The notes below the pieces were generated by a model. The model saw only the letters and a list, made by a program, of their open reading frames with translations, made no database searches and was not told where the DNA came from. From assembly GCA_913019905.1 (NCBI GenBank), contig CAJVZD010000029.1:1-54882 (forward strand): a DNA stretch of 54,882 nucleotides. Reading direction: 5' to 3'. Below are positions 17,777 through 27,847 of this stretch, piece after piece. Numbering within the stretch: the first letter of the stretch is position 1; each line of letters begins with the position of its first letter. The position numbers were made by a program, and so were the translations under genes. The DNA comes from an uncultured Cellvibrionales bacterium (GTDB lineage: Bacteria > Pseudomonadota > Gammaproteobacteria > Pseudomonadales > Dasaniaceae).

Positions 17777-18802
17777 ATGGTTTCCATCAAAGACGTAGCA
17801 AGAATTGCGGGTGTTTCTATTGCCACGGTATCGCGTTTTATCAATAACCCGGATCAGGTTAAAGGTTCAACGCGGGAGAAAGTACAAGTGGCGATCAGCG
17901 ATACCGGTTATGCCCCAAATACCCTCGCCCGGAACTTCAGGCGAGGGAAAACAGGCATTGTTTTTGTGGTCCTACCTTCTATTGGTGACCCGTTTTTTGA
18001 AGGTGTTATGAAAGGCATCATGCAGGTAGCAGAAGACATGCACCTCACGGTGTTTATCCGTGAAACTCAATTTAATACGCTCACAGCTGATGAATACAGT
18101 AATATGATTTTCTCTAAACAGGCTGATGGGATAATCCTATTGGCGAGTGTTTGCCCGTTTACTGCACCACTAGAACGTCCCGAGGGTAACCAGCAACAAC
18201 CTATTGTCCTCAGCTGTGAAAGTGTTTCACCGGAATTAAGTCACTTCCCCAGTGTGCGTATAGACAACATCTCAGCGGCGAAAGAAGTAACCGATTACCT
18301 GATCAATCTCGGCCACCGAGATATCGGGTTTATTTACGGCTCACATTCCTCGACTCTAACCCTCGATCGCGAACGCGGTTATCGACGAGCAATGAAGGCT
18401 GCAAAATTACCGGTAGTCGATAGCTGGGTCGTTGAAGGCGGCTTAACGCTTGCAGGCGCTCGCAAAGCGACTAGAAAATTACTGAACCATTCACAACGTC
18501 CAACAGCAATTTTCTGCGCCAATGACGAGATGGCGATGGGTACGTTACACGAAATAAAATCTGCCAAGCTAAGAATACCAGAAGATATTTCGGTAGTGGG
18601 TTTCGATGATATTCGCTATGCCGAAATTCTCGACCCGCCGCTGACTACCATTGCGCAACCCGCCGAAGAAATAGGCGAGCGCACGATGAATCGTTTATAC
18701 AAAGCCATTGAAGGCAGAGATATCGGTACTGAACCGGAAATCGTTCCACATAAGTTAGTTGTGCGCCGCTCTACTGGTCCAGTTGCCACACATAACAGTT
18801 AA
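17777..18802 (+). CDS. LacI/GalR family regulator of the xylose/xylan island
   Basis: This 341-residue repressor has an N-terminal HTH (IKDVARIAGVSIATVSRFIN) with hinge region to residue about 60. A periplasmic-binding-protein-like effector domain follows (GIVFVVLPSIGDPFFEGVMK, AIFCANDEMAMG, VVGFDDIRYAEILDPPLTTI). It lies divergent from the large TonB receptor and next to xylA, and the three identical palindromes in the island are of LacI type. It is therefore the likely xylose or xylobiose-responsive repressor. It differs from the E. coli AraC-type XylR. The effector cannot be read from sequence. Confidence 0.88.
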   Translation: MVSIKDVARIAGVSIATVSRFINNPDQVKGSTREKVQVAISDTGYAPNTLARNFRRGKTGIVFVVLPSIGDPFFEGVMKGIMQVAEDMHLTVFIRETQFNTLTADEYSNMIFSKQADGIILLASVCPFTAPLERPEGNQQQPIVLSCESVSPELSHFPSVRIDNISAAKEVTDYLINLGHRDIGFIYGSHSSTLTLDRERGYRRAMKAAKLPVVDSWVVEGGLTLAGARKATRKLLNHSQRPTAIFCANDEMAMGTLHEIKSAKLRIPEDISVVGFDDIRYAEILDPPLTTIAQPAEEIGERTMNRLYKAIEGRDIGTEPEIVPHKLVVRRSTGPVATHNS

Positions 18803-18814
18803 TGTTAACGGTTC

Positions 18815-18841
18815 AATGACCGCCTTTTTCAGGCAGTCATT
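18815..18841. terminator. hairpin between convergent lacI and xylA genes
   Basis: AATGAC and GCC pair with GGC and GTCATT around a TTTTTCA loop with one mismatch. It lies just after the regulator stop. No T-run follows on the plus strand, so termination strength is uncertain; it could serve both genes. Confidence 0.4.
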
Positions 18842-18911
18842 CATAGCGTCTAAAATTGTTCCTGCAGTCAATAGAAATATGCCATAAGATTAATCCGTTA
18901 GGAAAGACTTT

Positions 18912-20249
18912 CTATTTAAACATATATTGGTTGATCAGGTTTTCATACTGTTCTTGTTTGCCACTGATGGAAACAGGCTCGCCTTTGCTGGCGGCAATGT
19001 CACGCATTTTCTCTAGCGAAAGATTACCGGCACTAAATGCGGCGCCATCGCCACTGGCAAAGCTTTCATAACGCTTCACTTTATTTGCTTGGTAGCTGCT
19101 ACTGTTAAGAATATTGTGCGCTATCTCCAGGCCTCTAGCAAAGGTATCCATCCCGCCAATATGGCCGGCAAAGATATCTTCCATATCGACCGATTCACGG
19201 CGCACCTTTGCATCAAAGTTAAGTCCACCTGAAGTTAGGCCACCATCCCCAAGAATAACCATCATACCTTGAACAGCATCATAAATATCGGTTGGAAATT
19301 GATCTGTATCCCAACCATTCTGCGGGTCGCCCCTGTTTGCGTCAACGCTTCCGAGCAAACCGGCATCAGTACACATTTGTAATTCGTGGGCAAAAGTGTG
19401 ACCCGCCAAAGTTGCGTGATTAGCTTCAATATTCAATTTGAAGTCCCCTGCCAAATCGTGATGACGCAAGAAACCTATGACGGTTTGCGCATCAAAGTCG
19501 TACTGATGTTTGGTGGGTTCCATCGGCTTCGGCTCAATTAAGAACGTCCCCTTAAAGCCCCGCTTACGAGCGTAATCTCTAGCTGCCTGAAGAAAACGCG
19601 CCATGTTTTCCAGTTCTAACTGTGTATTACTATTTAGTAGTGAAAAATAGCCTTCACGCCCACCCCAAAATACATAGTTTTCACCACCGAGTTCAATCGT
19701 AGCATCAATGGCCGCTTTTACTTGGGCTGCGGCATGAGTCACTACATCAAAATTTGGATTAGTTGACGCGCCATTCATATAACGGGGATCCGTAAATACG
19801 TTGGCCGTTCCCCATAAAAGCTTCATTCCAGTTTCTTGCTGTCGTTGCTTCGCCCAGCCAATAACTTCCTGCAAGTTAGCTTCCGACTCTGCCACACTCT
19901 TACCAACAGGTGCGATATCGCGATCGTGAAAGCAGTAATACGGCACACCAAGCTTGGTGAACAATTCAAATGCCGCATCCATTTTTTGGCGAGCCGCACT
20001 CATTTCATCAGCCGCATCATTCCAGGCAAAAATCTGCGTATCGGTGCCAAAAGGATCACTCCCCTGGGCACAAAATGTATGCCAGTAACACACCGCAAAC
20101 CGCAAATGCTCAGCCATCGTTTTGTCGCCAATCCTTTTATTGGCGTCATAAAATTTGTAAGCCAGCGGATTATCTGAGTCCACTCCCTCAAAAGGAATGG
20201 CCCCTATGCCGGGAAAGTATTCTTTGTCACCAATAAATATGTTACTCAT
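18912..20249 (-). CDS. xylA: xylose isomerase
   Basis: This 445-residue enzyme converts D-xylose to D-xylulose. Length matches class II isomerases of enterobacteria. Visible hallmarks are [16 protein letters not shown] near the N-terminus, the catalytic CFHDRDIAP (His108, Asp111), the metal-binding [28 protein letters not shown] and [22 protein letters not shown] precedes the ATG. It is the third gene of the tal-xylB-xylA operon, 67 bases after xylB. That gap holds three copies of an 8-bp repeat. Confidence 0.97.
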   Translation of the reverse strand: MSNIFIGDKEYFPGIGAIPFEGVDSDNPLAYKFYDANKRIGDKTMAEHLRFAVCYWHTFCAQGSDPFGTDTQIFAWNDAADEMSAARQKMDAAFELFTKLGVPYYCFHDRDIAPVGKSVAESEANLQEVIGWAKQRQQETGMKLLWGTANVFTDPRYMNGASTNPNFDVVTHAAAQVKAAIDATIELGGENYVFWGGREGYFSLLNSNTQLELENMARFLQAARDYARKRGFKGTFLIEPKPMEPTKHQYDFDAQTVIGFLRHHDLAGDFKLNIEANHATLAGHTFAHELQMCTDAGLLGSVDANRGDPQNGWDTDQFPTDIYDAVQGMMVILGDGGLTSGGLNFDAKVRRESVDMEDIFAGHIGGMDTFARGLEIAHNILNSSSYQANKVKRYESFASGDGAAFSAGNLSLEKMRDIAASKGEPVSISGKQEQYENLINQYMFK

Positions 20250-20260
20250 GATTTACCCTC

Positions 20261-20284
20261 TTTTTCTGTTTTTCTGTTTTTCTG
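20261..20284 (-). repeat. three perfect 8-bp tandem repeats in the xylA leader
   Basis: TTTTTCTG is repeated three times (CAGAAAAA on the coding strand) directly upstream of the xylA SD. Such tracts can slip and alter spacing in an mRNA leader; no function is shown. Confidence 0.7.
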
Positions 20285-20316
20285 TTCTTTCGTATATAGG
20301 TTATCTTCGAAGCTCT

Positions 20317-21816
20317 TTATTGTTTGTAAAGAGGCGATAATGTATCGAGTAAAGCGCAGTAGTCCCGATAGAGTGACTCATATAACGCCACATTCTTTTC
20401 GTCGGGGTTACAGCTTCGTTCCGTGTCAATGCTCAAATGATGACTGACGATATCGATCAGCGATGGTTGAGTGTCGTCCTGTATTGCCTGATAACACCAG
20501 AGTGACTGAATGGCAGCACCAAAGGCGGCATTTTCAGTTTCTTTTAACACCGTAACGGGAAGGTTAAACACATCGGAAAAAATTTGTCGCCATAAAGCAC
20601 TTCTACTGCCCCCACCCGTTAGTGTCACTTCAGAGAAATGCATCCCATTGCGTTGAAAAGCCTGAAGCCCTGTTTTCAAACCAAAGACAGCGGCCTCCAT
20701 CGCAGAACGCAATAGGTGCGCTTGAGTGGTATTACTCATGTCCAAACCAAAGATAACGGCTTTACCATTTGGTAAGGATGGCGTTCTTTCACCGTTATAA
20801 AAAGGCAGGGTTAGAACACCATCGGCTCCTACTGAAATCGAAGCGGCCATCTCATCAATCGCCGCGACATCCAGAACAAACAAGTCTCTTAACTGCTCGG
20901 TGGCCACGGTACAGTTCATCGTACAAAGCAAGGGCAACCATCCACCGGTAGAGGAGCAAAACGAAGCCAGTTCGCCATCAGCGTCGACCACTGGTTTACT
21001 GGAGTAGCCAAACAACGTACCCGAGGTGCCCAAACTAGCTGTTAGCATGCCATCGTCCACATTGCCTGTACCAATTGCTGCCATCATATTATCGCCGCCA
21101 CCGGCAGCCACAATGACATTACTGTTTAGACCCAATTCCACAGCAACAGCGGGTATCAGCGTTCCGCAGGACTGATTCGCAGCGATTAACCTTGGGAAAC
21201 AGCCTAATAGATTGCGTTGAGGATCCAGTGCTTCGATCAGTTCTGTACTCCAGCTACGACTGCGTACATCCAACAAACCCGTGCCGGAAGCATCGCCGCA
21301 CTCCATAGTGCGGTTACCGGTTAAGAAAAAGTTCAAATAGTCGTGAGGTAACATAACCGACGTCATCACCGCATAAGCATCGGGTTTGTTGTTTTTAAGC
21401 CATAGGATTTTTGAGGCAGTAAAGCCCGCGGCAATGCTATTACCACCCAGCTCAATACAACGCTGCTCCCCACCCGCGGCCTGCATAATTGAATCGCACT
21501 CTGCGGTTGTGGCAGTGTCACACCACAGTTTTACCGGTGCTAACACTTTGCCATTCTGATCAACAGGCACAAAACCATGTTGCTGACCAGATACACCGAT
21601 TGCTACCACTGTAGATTTCAACCGCACGGAGAATTGCTGCAAACAAAAACGAAAACCCTCAAGCCACCATTCCGCCAATTGTTCGCGACTACCGTCTTCC
21701 CGTGCAATCAATTCAAATGGAAAAGATGCGCTATCTTCAACGACTTTGGTCTCCGGATTATAGACAATGACCTTGATACTTTGCGTGCCCAGATCCACGC
21801 CCATTACAGTCTTCAC
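20317..21816 (-). CDS. xylB: xylulokinase
   Basis: This FGGY-family kinase phosphorylates D-xylulose to xylulose 5-phosphate. Motifs are [16 protein letters not shown] (phosphate-1 loop), [22 protein letters not shown] and [16 protein letters not shown] (adenosine site). GTG 21816 is preferred (499 residues): it overlaps the transaldolase TGA in a GTGA junction, with GAGAGG ten bases upstream; ATG 21804 is the alternative. Translational coupling to tal and location before xylA give a complete isomerase pathway. Confidence 0.95.
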   Translation of the reverse strand: MKTVMGVDLGTQSIKVIVYNPETKVVEDSASFPFELIAREDGSREQLAEWWLEGFRFCLQQFSVRLKSTVVAIGVSGQQHGFVPVDQNGKVLAPVKLWCDTATTAECDSIMQAAGGEQRCIELGGNSIAAGFTASKILWLKNNKPDAYAVMTSVMLPHDYLNFFLTGNRTMECGDASGTGLLDVRSRSWSTELIEALDPQRNLLGCFPRLIAANQSCGTLIPAVAVELGLNSNVIVAAGGGDNMMAAIGTGNVDDGMLTASLGTSGTLFGYSSKPVVDADGELASFCSSTGGWLPLLCTMNCTVATEQLRDLFVLDVAAIDEMAASISVGADGVLTLPFYNGERTPSLPNGKAVIFGLDMSNTTQAHLLRSAMEAAVFGLKTGLQAFQRNGMHFSEVTLTGGGSRSALWRQIFSDVFNLPVTVLKETENAAFGAAIQSLWCYQAIQDDTQPSLIDIVSHHLSIDTERSCNPDEKNVALYESLYRDYCALLDTLSPLYKQ

Positions 21817-22787
21817 GCGTAGCTTACCTCTCGGCAAGACAGGGTGACTAACAAGCGTTCTAGCTTGACCTGATCCGCGGCAAAGTTACGTATGCCTTCC
21901 GATAATTTTTCGGTTGCCATAACATCCTGATTCATCGACCACCGAAACTGTGCTTCGTTTTCAATCAAAAGAGGCTGCGCAATAAAGCGATCGTCGGCTC
22001 TTAATTGTTGTTTTAATTCACCCGTGTCGGCTGCCAGTTCCTTCAGTAAGGCTGGGCTAATTGTTAATCGATCACAACCAGCCAACTGCTCAATTTCGCT
22101 CAGATTTCTAAAGCTGGCGCCCATCACTACCGTTCTGTAGTCATGCTGTTTGTAATACTCATAAATCTGTTTGACGGATAACACACCCGGATCTTCTTCA
22201 GGCCTATAGTCTGTTTTCCCAGAGGCGGCTTTGTGCCAATCCAAAATTCTGCCAACAAAAGGAGAGATCAAGTAAACACCGGCGTCGGCACAGGCCGCAG
22301 CTTGAGAAAAACCAAACAACAACGTCAGATTACATAAAACCCCTTCCGTTTCTAATTGACGAGCCGCTTGAATACCCTCCCAGGTGGAGGCAATTTTTAT
22401 TAAAACACGATCTGAGCTAACCCCTTTCTGCCTTAACAGGGTAATCAATTTTCTCGCTCTAGAGATAGTTGCTTCGATATCAAATGATAAGCGCGCATCG
22501 ACTTCCAGCGACACTCTGCCCGGTACTATGGAGATAATTTCTTTGGCGAGAGCAACCAGTAAGTTATCCATTAAGTCATCTAATTGTTGCTGGGTCGGGT
22601 TCTGCCCCAGCTCAGTATTGGCAATGCACTGTTCTACTAACGATTGGTACTCGGGCATCTCAGCCATTTTTAGAAGAAGCGACGGATTGGTGGTAGCGTC
22701 TTGAGGTTGGTAGATAGCGATAGCACTAATATCACCCGTATCAGCAACTACCTCTGTCATACTTTTCAATTGACTCAATTTGTTCAT
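21813..22787 (-). CDS. tal: transaldolase
   Basis: This 324-residue class I aldolase transfers dihydroxyacetone units in the non-oxidative pentose phosphate pathway. It matches TalB along its length: [28 protein letters not shown], and the Schiff-base Lys131 in [18 protein letters not shown] 22787 is chosen by alignment to TalB and a GAGAG upstream; an in-frame start at 22832 would add a non-conserved leader. As first gene of tal-xylB-xylA, under the palindrome at 22887, it links xylulose 5-phosphate to central metabolism. Confidence 0.93.
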   Translation of the reverse strand: MNKLSQLKSMTEVVADTGDISAIAIYQPQDATTNPSLLLKMAEMPEYQSLVEQCIANTELGQNPTQQQLDDLMDNLLVALAKEIISIVPGRVSLEVDARLSFDIEATISRARKLITLLRQKGVSSDRVLIKIASTWEGIQAARQLETEGVLCNLTLLFGFSQAAACADAGVYLISPFVGRILDWHKAASGKTDYRPEEDPGVLSVKQIYEYYKQHDYRTVVMGASFRNLSEIEQLAGCDRLTISPALLKELAADTGELKQQLRADDRFIAQPLLIENEAQFRWSMNQDVMATEKLSEGIRNFAADQVKLERLLVTLSCREVSYA

Positions 22788-22886
22788 TCTATCTCTCATT
22801 CTCATCGACATTAGTAAGCCAAAAAACGCCAAAAATTCTATCCCGATCTCTAATTGGACTTAATAATACTACTGGACGGAAACGAA

Positions 22887-22900
22887 TGTAAACGTTTACA
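22887..22900. promoter_or_regulatory. LacI-type operator of the tal-xylB-xylA operon
   Basis: This is the third identical TGTAAACGTTTACA palindrome, 100 bases upstream of the tal start. It marks the right end of the functional island. Confidence 0.8.
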
Positions 22901-23111
22901 TTGATTTTGACAAGTTTTATTTTCCCTCAATCTACATTGATGCTTATCCTGTGAGATGCGAAATCGTAAGTCCGGATGCAATAGGGGTAAGAAACTGAGC
23001 TTTGTAGAGTGCTGCCAACATAACTTTGCGCGATCAACAACTGACTGGTACTGGAAAAATTTTCTAGAGACTTCAGTAAATCCGTCCCTATGTTAGCGCT
23101 CCCGCCTAACT

Positions 23112-23250
23112 TCATTCAATAAACGCACCTGCCCAAAGGTTTCGATAATACTCCACCGAAACTAAATGCCGACTCAGATCAAACGGATTCCGCACTGCTG
23201 CATGGGCAGTCACGAATCGCTGAGTCTGCCGGGAAGATATGAACTCCGAA
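23112..23250 (-). pseudogene. IS6/IS240-type transposase C-terminal remnant, copy 3
   Basis: The minus strand reads SSRQTQRFVTAHAAV, RNPFDLSRHLVSVEYYRN and AGAFIE without a stop in this part. It parallels the remnants at 1158 and 3740 and is the best preserved. It lies 183 bases before tRNA-Asn-like copy 3. Only the C-terminal end is left. Confidence 0.55.
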
Positions 23251-23432
23251 GTGTCGACGCGACCCGGTCTACGCGACCCGGACTGATATTCGCATGCCAC
23301 ATTCACGAATCCTAGTGGCTTCTTGCGGTTGTTCAGTCAGCCCGAGGATCTATAGTGAAAGAGTCAGCCACTTGCAGGATAAGAGTATTAGGTTTTCTTG
23401 GATTTACTCAAACGCAAAACGTAGACAAACTT

Positions 23433-23478
23433 ACTGTTAATCAATGGGTCGTTGGTTCGATCCCAACATCTGGAGCCA
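23433..23478 (+). other. tRNA-Asn-like segment, copy 3 (candidate att site, right edge of xylose island)
   Basis: CTGTTAATC, an intact GTTGG-TTCGATC-CCAAC T-arm, and ATCTGGAG plus CCA are present. A decayed terminator hairpin follows at 23492-23520 (AGCCCTGTA against TGCGGGGAT). The similarity to copy 2 begins about 60 bases upstream. On the minus strand this yields a DRTNDPLINS-type false protein, a well-known artefact of tRNA-Asn. Confidence 0.65.
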
Positions 23479-23552
23479 TATTTATCGAAGAAGCCCTGTA
23501 GATCATGGATTTGCGGGGATTTTTTGTGCATGAGGGAAAGTAATCCTCGGGG

Positions 23553-23690
23553 AAGACCAATTGACTGCCGGTAGTTTGGTCGTGGGGGAAACTGGGGCAC
23601 GTCGGCGAGACCGCCCTCGCCTGATCTCTGCAAGTGTACTGATCGAGAGCTCCATAAAGTCAGACGGAGTAGCTGATGATATCGGAAGGT
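23553..23690 (+). repeat. island-flanking repeat, right copy
   Basis: This is the partner of 4131-4270, beginning AAGACCAATTGACTGCCGGT. It is in direct orientation and about 19.4 kb from the left copy, bracketing the xylose/xylan genes. Confidence 0.6.
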
Positions 23691-23804
23691 AATCGGTGAC
23701 ACTGGTAAGTATTGCCGCCGTAGTACCCTAAACCGCATTATTAAATGTGAAGGCTCGATCACTTCTGAAATAGCCTTGGCAGGGTTTATCAGCTGATCCT
23801 GCTC

Positions 23805-23990
23805 TCAGCAGCTAGCTACGATACCGGTCGCAAAGGCCTCATCACCATCAATGCGCTTACAGGTAAGCATGGCATCGCGCAATACGTTACCACTTAATCT
23901 ATTAGTTACCAACGCGTTCATGCCGGGTAGCAAAGACATACCCAGATCGATTTCAAGAAGGCATAGCGAGAATGTCACAGGCTGTTGCTA
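23805..23990 (-). pseudogene. enoyl-CoA hydratase/isomerase family remnant
   Basis: A minus-strand frame of about 60 codons reads LLEIDLGMSLLPGMNALVTN, then LRDAMLTCKRIDGDEAFATG and ends IVASC-stop. This is the C-terminal half of the crotonase fold (E-DLGM-PGMNAL; LTG-R-GEEA-GIV). The N-terminal half with the oxyanion hole is missing, so it is a dead fragment. It lies between the island repeat and the next receptor gene. Confidence 0.5.
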
Positions 23991-24032
23991 TGGGTGGTCT
24001 GGGCTGGGCTGGGAATCATTCATTACATTCAG

Positions 24033-24062
24033 TTATCAATTGATACCTAATTCCTAATAGAC
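24033..24062 (+). promoter_or_regulatory. LysR-type box upstream of receptor 24147
   Basis: The 30-mer starts TTATCAATTGATACC and ends CTAATAGAC, the consensus of an eight-member set in this cluster. TATC-AATT-GATA is a perfect T-N11-A type dyad. The CTAATAGAC end faces the gene, 84 bases before its ATG. Confidence 0.7.
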
Positions 24063-24146
24063 GCCGGCATCCAATTGGCGTTTTATACGTTGCAGTACTT
24101 CATACGAAAAGCTTCTAGAAAATAATTAAGGTAAGAGGACTAACTA

Positions 24147-26375
24147 ATGAACCAATCACGAATCCTACAATCCACAGTTTCTGCGGCCTTCTCGGCAATA
24201 TGCCTCGGTACACCAACTTTGTCTTCAGCCGCTGAATCGGCCTTCGTATTAGAGGAAGTGATAGTTACAGCCACGCGCAGAAGTGAGACCTTGCAGGACG
24301 TGCCCATCTCCATCTCAGTGATTAGCGCCGACGACATCCAGGCCTCTAGCTCAACGGACCTGCGCGATATTTCAACGCACGTACCCAACTTCGTGTTCGC
24401 CGAATCAAACAACATTGGTCAGGGCTTTACCTCGATCCGCGGTATTTTCTCAGTCTCAGACCCCGGTGAGATAGGATTCGACCAGAACGTCGGTATCTAT
24501 GTCGATGGTGTTTACTTCCCGCGGCAGTTCAGCGCCAACGCCAATATGGGCGAAGTGGAGCGCGTAGAGGTTTTACGCGGCCCCCAAGGCACACTATTCG
24601 GCAGGAATACCATAAGCGGTGCCGTTAACATCACCAGCAAAAAGGCCAATATGGAAGAAATGGAAGGTCAACTGTTTACAGAGACTGGTAATCATGGCCT
24701 GACCCACAGCAAGGGCAGCATCAGTATTCCCCTAATTGAAGACAAACTGGCCGTCCGGGTTTTCGGCGAGTATTTGGAGACAGACGGCTGGGTTGACAAT
24801 CTCACCAACGGTAAAGACGACCAGGGCAGCAGGGAACAGACAAACAGCCGTTTGCAACTGCGCTATACGCCCAGCGAAGATACCACCGTGGACTTCAGTG
24901 TGGCATCCCTTGACGCTGAATCCCTCGATTATTTCTACGAACATGTCGAAGGGGCGTCAAATGACAACAAAAAATTTACCACCGCAAACAACTATGACAA
25001 CGAGTCTGAACTAGACCTTTTCAATGCCTCGCTGCAGGTGGAACACAACTTCGACAGTGGCTACACCCTGACATCAATCACCGCTTGGCTGGATGATGAA
25101 ATGAGCTTCGCCGCTGATGTAGAGGGCATGCCTTTTCCACTGGTGCTGGCCGTCAATGCGACGTATGCCGAACAATTTAGCCAGGAGTTCCGAATTGCCT
25201 CACCTACAGACCAGAATTACGACTTCGTGGCTGGTGTCTATTACGATAAAGAAGAGAGCGATTTTGTTTCCGACATCAATTTTGGCCCGGGCTTCCCAGC
25301 GCCACCTGTACAAAACCAGGGGTTTGCCAATGGCAATTCGATCGATCGGGAGAGCTGGGCAGTGTTTGTACATGCCAATTACGACCTAACAGAGGCTCTA
25401 GCGCTTTTCGGTGGCGTACGGTATACCAATGAAACCAAAGATCAATCGATTAATCCGACAGCTTGTACCGACTCTTTTGCCTGCCTCATAATGGGCATCG
25501 CTGAAACTAACGAGACTGTGGATGTTCCCGTTGACGTAGAGTTGGACGACTGGACGTGGACAGCGGGACTGCGCTACACCATTAGCGAAGACACCATGTT
25601 ATACGGCAGTATGGCAACCGGCATAAAAGGCGGCGCATTCAACAATTCCACCAATCCGGAACAAGATCTTGCCAACAACAATCTGTTCACTGAACCCGAA
25701 GAAGTCACCAGCGTTGAAGTAGGCGTCAAGAGCAGCTGGCTGGACAACCGTATCACAGCAAATTTCGCCCTGTTTTACATGGAATATGATGACCTGCAAG
25801 TAAAAGTAGGCTGTAGCGCATGTGGCGCCGGTGGCCTGCCGGAGAACTCCATCACCAATGCGGCAGACGCTGAAAGTCAGGGCTTTGAACTGGAGCTGAC
25901 AGCATTAGCGACAGAAAGCCTCACCCTTACCCTTGGAGCCGGTTATAACGAATCGGAATACGGTTCATTCGAACGCGCCGTTGAGAAACGCACTGACTCC
26001 GTGGTCGATGTCAGTGGCAATACGGTACCTCTGGCACCAAAGTGGTCAATCAATGCATCAGCCCAGCATGAAACCGAGATATTCAGCGGCTCTTTGACTT
26101 CGCGACTGGATTTAACCTATATCGATGAACGTTACGGTGTGTTTGGCGTTACCAACCATAGGGGCGAGTTGATCCCCAGCCAGACGCTGGTGAATGGCCG
26201 CGTAACTTATAGAACGAGTAATGGCAACTGGGGCATTTCCGCGTGGGGGAAAAACCTCACGGATGACGACTCACTCACCTATCTCAGTTTTTCATCCGCC
26301 TTTGGAATATTTGCCACTGCAGGCCAGTACCAGCAGCCGCGGACCTACGGCCTGGCGATCGACTACACATTCTGA
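24147..26375 (+). CDS. TonB-dependent receptor 1 of the second cluster
   Basis: This 742-residue outer-membrane receptor has a signal peptide of about 28 residues (to LSSAAES), a TonB box-like LEEVIVTATRR and a plug domain (LQDVPISISVISADDIQ, GIYVDGVYFPRQ, VERVEVLRGPQGTLFGRNTI). The barrel ends in TYGLAIDYTF. It belongs to the sphingomonad-like subgroup (PRGPQGTLFGRNT-type plugs) that usually serves hydrophobic or aromatic compounds rather than sugars. Its ligand is unknown. A LysR-type box precedes it and a strong terminator follows, so it is a single-gene transcript. Confidence 0.88.
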   Translation: MNQSRILQSTVSAAFSAICLGTPTLSSAAESAFVLEEVIVTATRRSETLQDVPISISVISADDIQASSSTDLRDISTHVPNFVFAESNNIGQGFTSIRGIFSVSDPGEIGFDQNVGIYVDGVYFPRQFSANANMGEVERVEVLRGPQGTLFGRNTISGAVNITSKKANMEEMEGQLFTETGNHGLTHSKGSISIPLIEDKLAVRVFGEYLETDGWVDNLTNGKDDQGSREQTNSRLQLRYTPSEDTTVDFSVASLDAESLDYFYEHVEGASNDNKKFTTANNYDNESELDLFNASLQVEHNFDSGYTLTSITAWLDDEMSFAADVEGMPFPLVLAVNATYAEQFSQEFRIASPTDQNYDFVAGVYYDKEESDFVSDINFGPGFPAPPVQNQGFANGNSIDRESWAVFVHANYDLTEALALFGGVRYTNETKDQSINPTACTDSFACLIMGIAETNETVDVPVDVELDDWTWTAGLRYTISEDTMLYGSMATGIKGGAFNNSTNPEQDLANNNLFTEPEEVTSVEVGVKSSWLDNRITANFALFYMEYDDLQVKVGCSACGAGGLPENSITNAADAESQGFELELTALATESLTLTLGAGYNESEYGSFERAVEKRTDSVVDVSGNTVPLAPKWSINASAQHETEIFSGSLTSRLDLTYIDERYGVFGVTNHRGELIPSQTLVNGRVTYRTSNGNWGISAWGKNLTDDDSLTYLSFSSAFGIFATAGQYQQPRTYGLAIDYTF

Positions 26376-26391
26376 AGAAAGTACTGACTAT

Positions 26392-26437
26392 ACACTGGAG
26401 AAACTGGCTCTTGGCCAAGTGCTCCAGTGTTTTTTTG
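26392..26437 (+). terminator. strong Rho-independent terminator after receptor 24147
   Basis: ACACTGGAG pairs perfectly with CTCCAGTGT, with a TTGGCCAA inner dyad in the loop, and is followed by eight T. It begins 16 bases after the receptor stop. Confidence 0.9.
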
Positions 26438-26838
26438 GTTCTACGGACTCAACATTGCTCCCTCGACTGATTTAAACTGACGCAATTTACACTCGCGCAT
26501 ATCCGCATTTCCTAGTGAACGGAGCCAAAGACACTACCTTTGCAGATACAACGTTAGATAGTCATTTCAACCATCAACTTCTTATCTCGCAATTTCCTTG
26601 TAAAATTTCCAACATTTTTCATCTGAGACCAAATTGTGACCATTTTGAGTCCATCCGAATCCAGCGCCAATAGAACCTAAAATAGAATTATTCTAATATG
26701 ATTTAATCAACTGCTGGGAAGCTCAATATGAATCAACGAAGATCGAGCACTTTATTTTGCTCGAGCTTATGCCATAGTAATTCACACTCTTTGATGTCAG
26801 AATGCCTCGCTCGTAGACGGCAAATAAAAGTTTGAATT
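26438..26838. other. intergenic region before LysR 1
   Basis: No gene is apparent in these 400 A/T-rich bases. No copy of the 30-bp LysR-type element was found here, unlike upstream of the paralogous LysR 2. Confidence 0.4.
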
Positions 26839-27762
26839 ATGGATATCAGGCAATTAAAGCATCTTGTAGCGTTAGTCGAACTGGGAACAGTGCATGCAGC
26901 TGCAGAAAACCAGTCGATTTCACAACCAGGTTTAAGTGGCAGTATCAAACGCCTTGAAGATCAGTTAGGTACCACACTTTTTGAACGTGAAGGCCGTGGC
27001 ATGAACGTCAATGACAAGGGTCGAGACTTTTATCGGCACGCCAAACATATACTCAGCCAGCTGCGCCTCGCAAAAGCTGATTTGAACGGTACGCAGTCAA
27101 CGGTGAATATCGGTATTGGTGAAATCAGGCCGAAAATTCTGGCAGGACTGTTAACCAATCAGCTGTTGAGCGAGTTCCCCAATTTGACTCTGAATTTTAT
27201 TGAAAGCCATTACGAAGACTTTTACAAACAGTTGGAACGTGGAGAAGTCGATATCGCTTTTGTCGCCCTTCTCGCCGGTAGCGCGCCAACCACCCTGACT
27301 GCCAAGAATTTTTTCCACAGCCCCTGGAGCGTTTTTTGTGCCGCTGACCACCCATTGACTAATCGACAGGGCAGCAGCATATCAATTGACGAACTAGCTT
27401 CCTTTAAGTGGATTCGCAATGCTAGCTCACCATCACATACACCCTTTCTCCCCCGCATCAATGGTGAAAGAGGCTTAGAGAACCTTGGCATCAATTTTGT
27501 GGATGCACATTCCAACCAACTGGTTGTAGAATTGATAATGCACACTAAGGGATTGGCCTACGGCCCCGAATTGTTTTTGGAAACGGAACTAGGCGAGGGT
27601 AAAGTCGCCAAACTCGACCTGCAGCTTCCGCGGGTGGATGCAACAATAGCGGGCGTGCGACACAACAACACCCACTCCGCCGTAGTAGACCGTGCTTTCG
27701 CCATTGTCGAAAACTATTTTGTGCAACAAAACAGTCCTAGTCGTCCTCTATCTGGAATTTAA
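26839..27762 (+). CDS. LysR family regulator 1
   Basis: This 307-residue regulator has an N-terminal winged HTH (MDIRQLKHLVALVELGTVHA, QPGLSGSIKRLEDQLGTTLF) and a two-lobed effector-binding domain from about residue 90. It is a close paralogue of the LysR at 42418-43314, sharing long identical stretches such as ENQSISQPGLSGSIKRLE and NFIESHYEDFY. The pair probably recognise the same or similar boxes. It lies between receptor 1 and the convergent tannase-family gene. The effector is unknown. Confidence 0.88.
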   Translation: MDIRQLKHLVALVELGTVHAAAENQSISQPGLSGSIKRLEDQLGTTLFEREGRGMNVNDKGRDFYRHAKHILSQLRLAKADLNGTQSTVNIGIGEIRPKILAGLLTNQLLSEFPNLTLNFIESHYEDFYKQLERGEVDIAFVALLAGSAPTTLTAKNFFHSPWSVFCAADHPLTNRQGSSISIDELASFKWIRNASSPSHTPFLPRINGERGLENLGINFVDAHSNQLVVELIMHTKGLAYGPELFLETELGEGKVAKLDLQLPRVDATIAGVRHNNTHSAVVDRAFAIVENYFVQQNSPSRPLSGI

Positions 27763-27847
27763 ACGCTGTTGTCTTATTTGTACGCTAGCCGTCCCTTACA
27801 TCCCTACAATTTCTGGTTCCGAAACTTCATATCAGAACGGCAGTTTA

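Noticed and set aside
23388..23762. A 124-codon minus-strand frame containing GSRCWDRTNDPLINSKF
   Set aside because: It is the reverse translation of the tRNA-Asn-like segment and its flanking repeat, a common false protein. The similar frame at 4089-4274 is rejected for the same reason.
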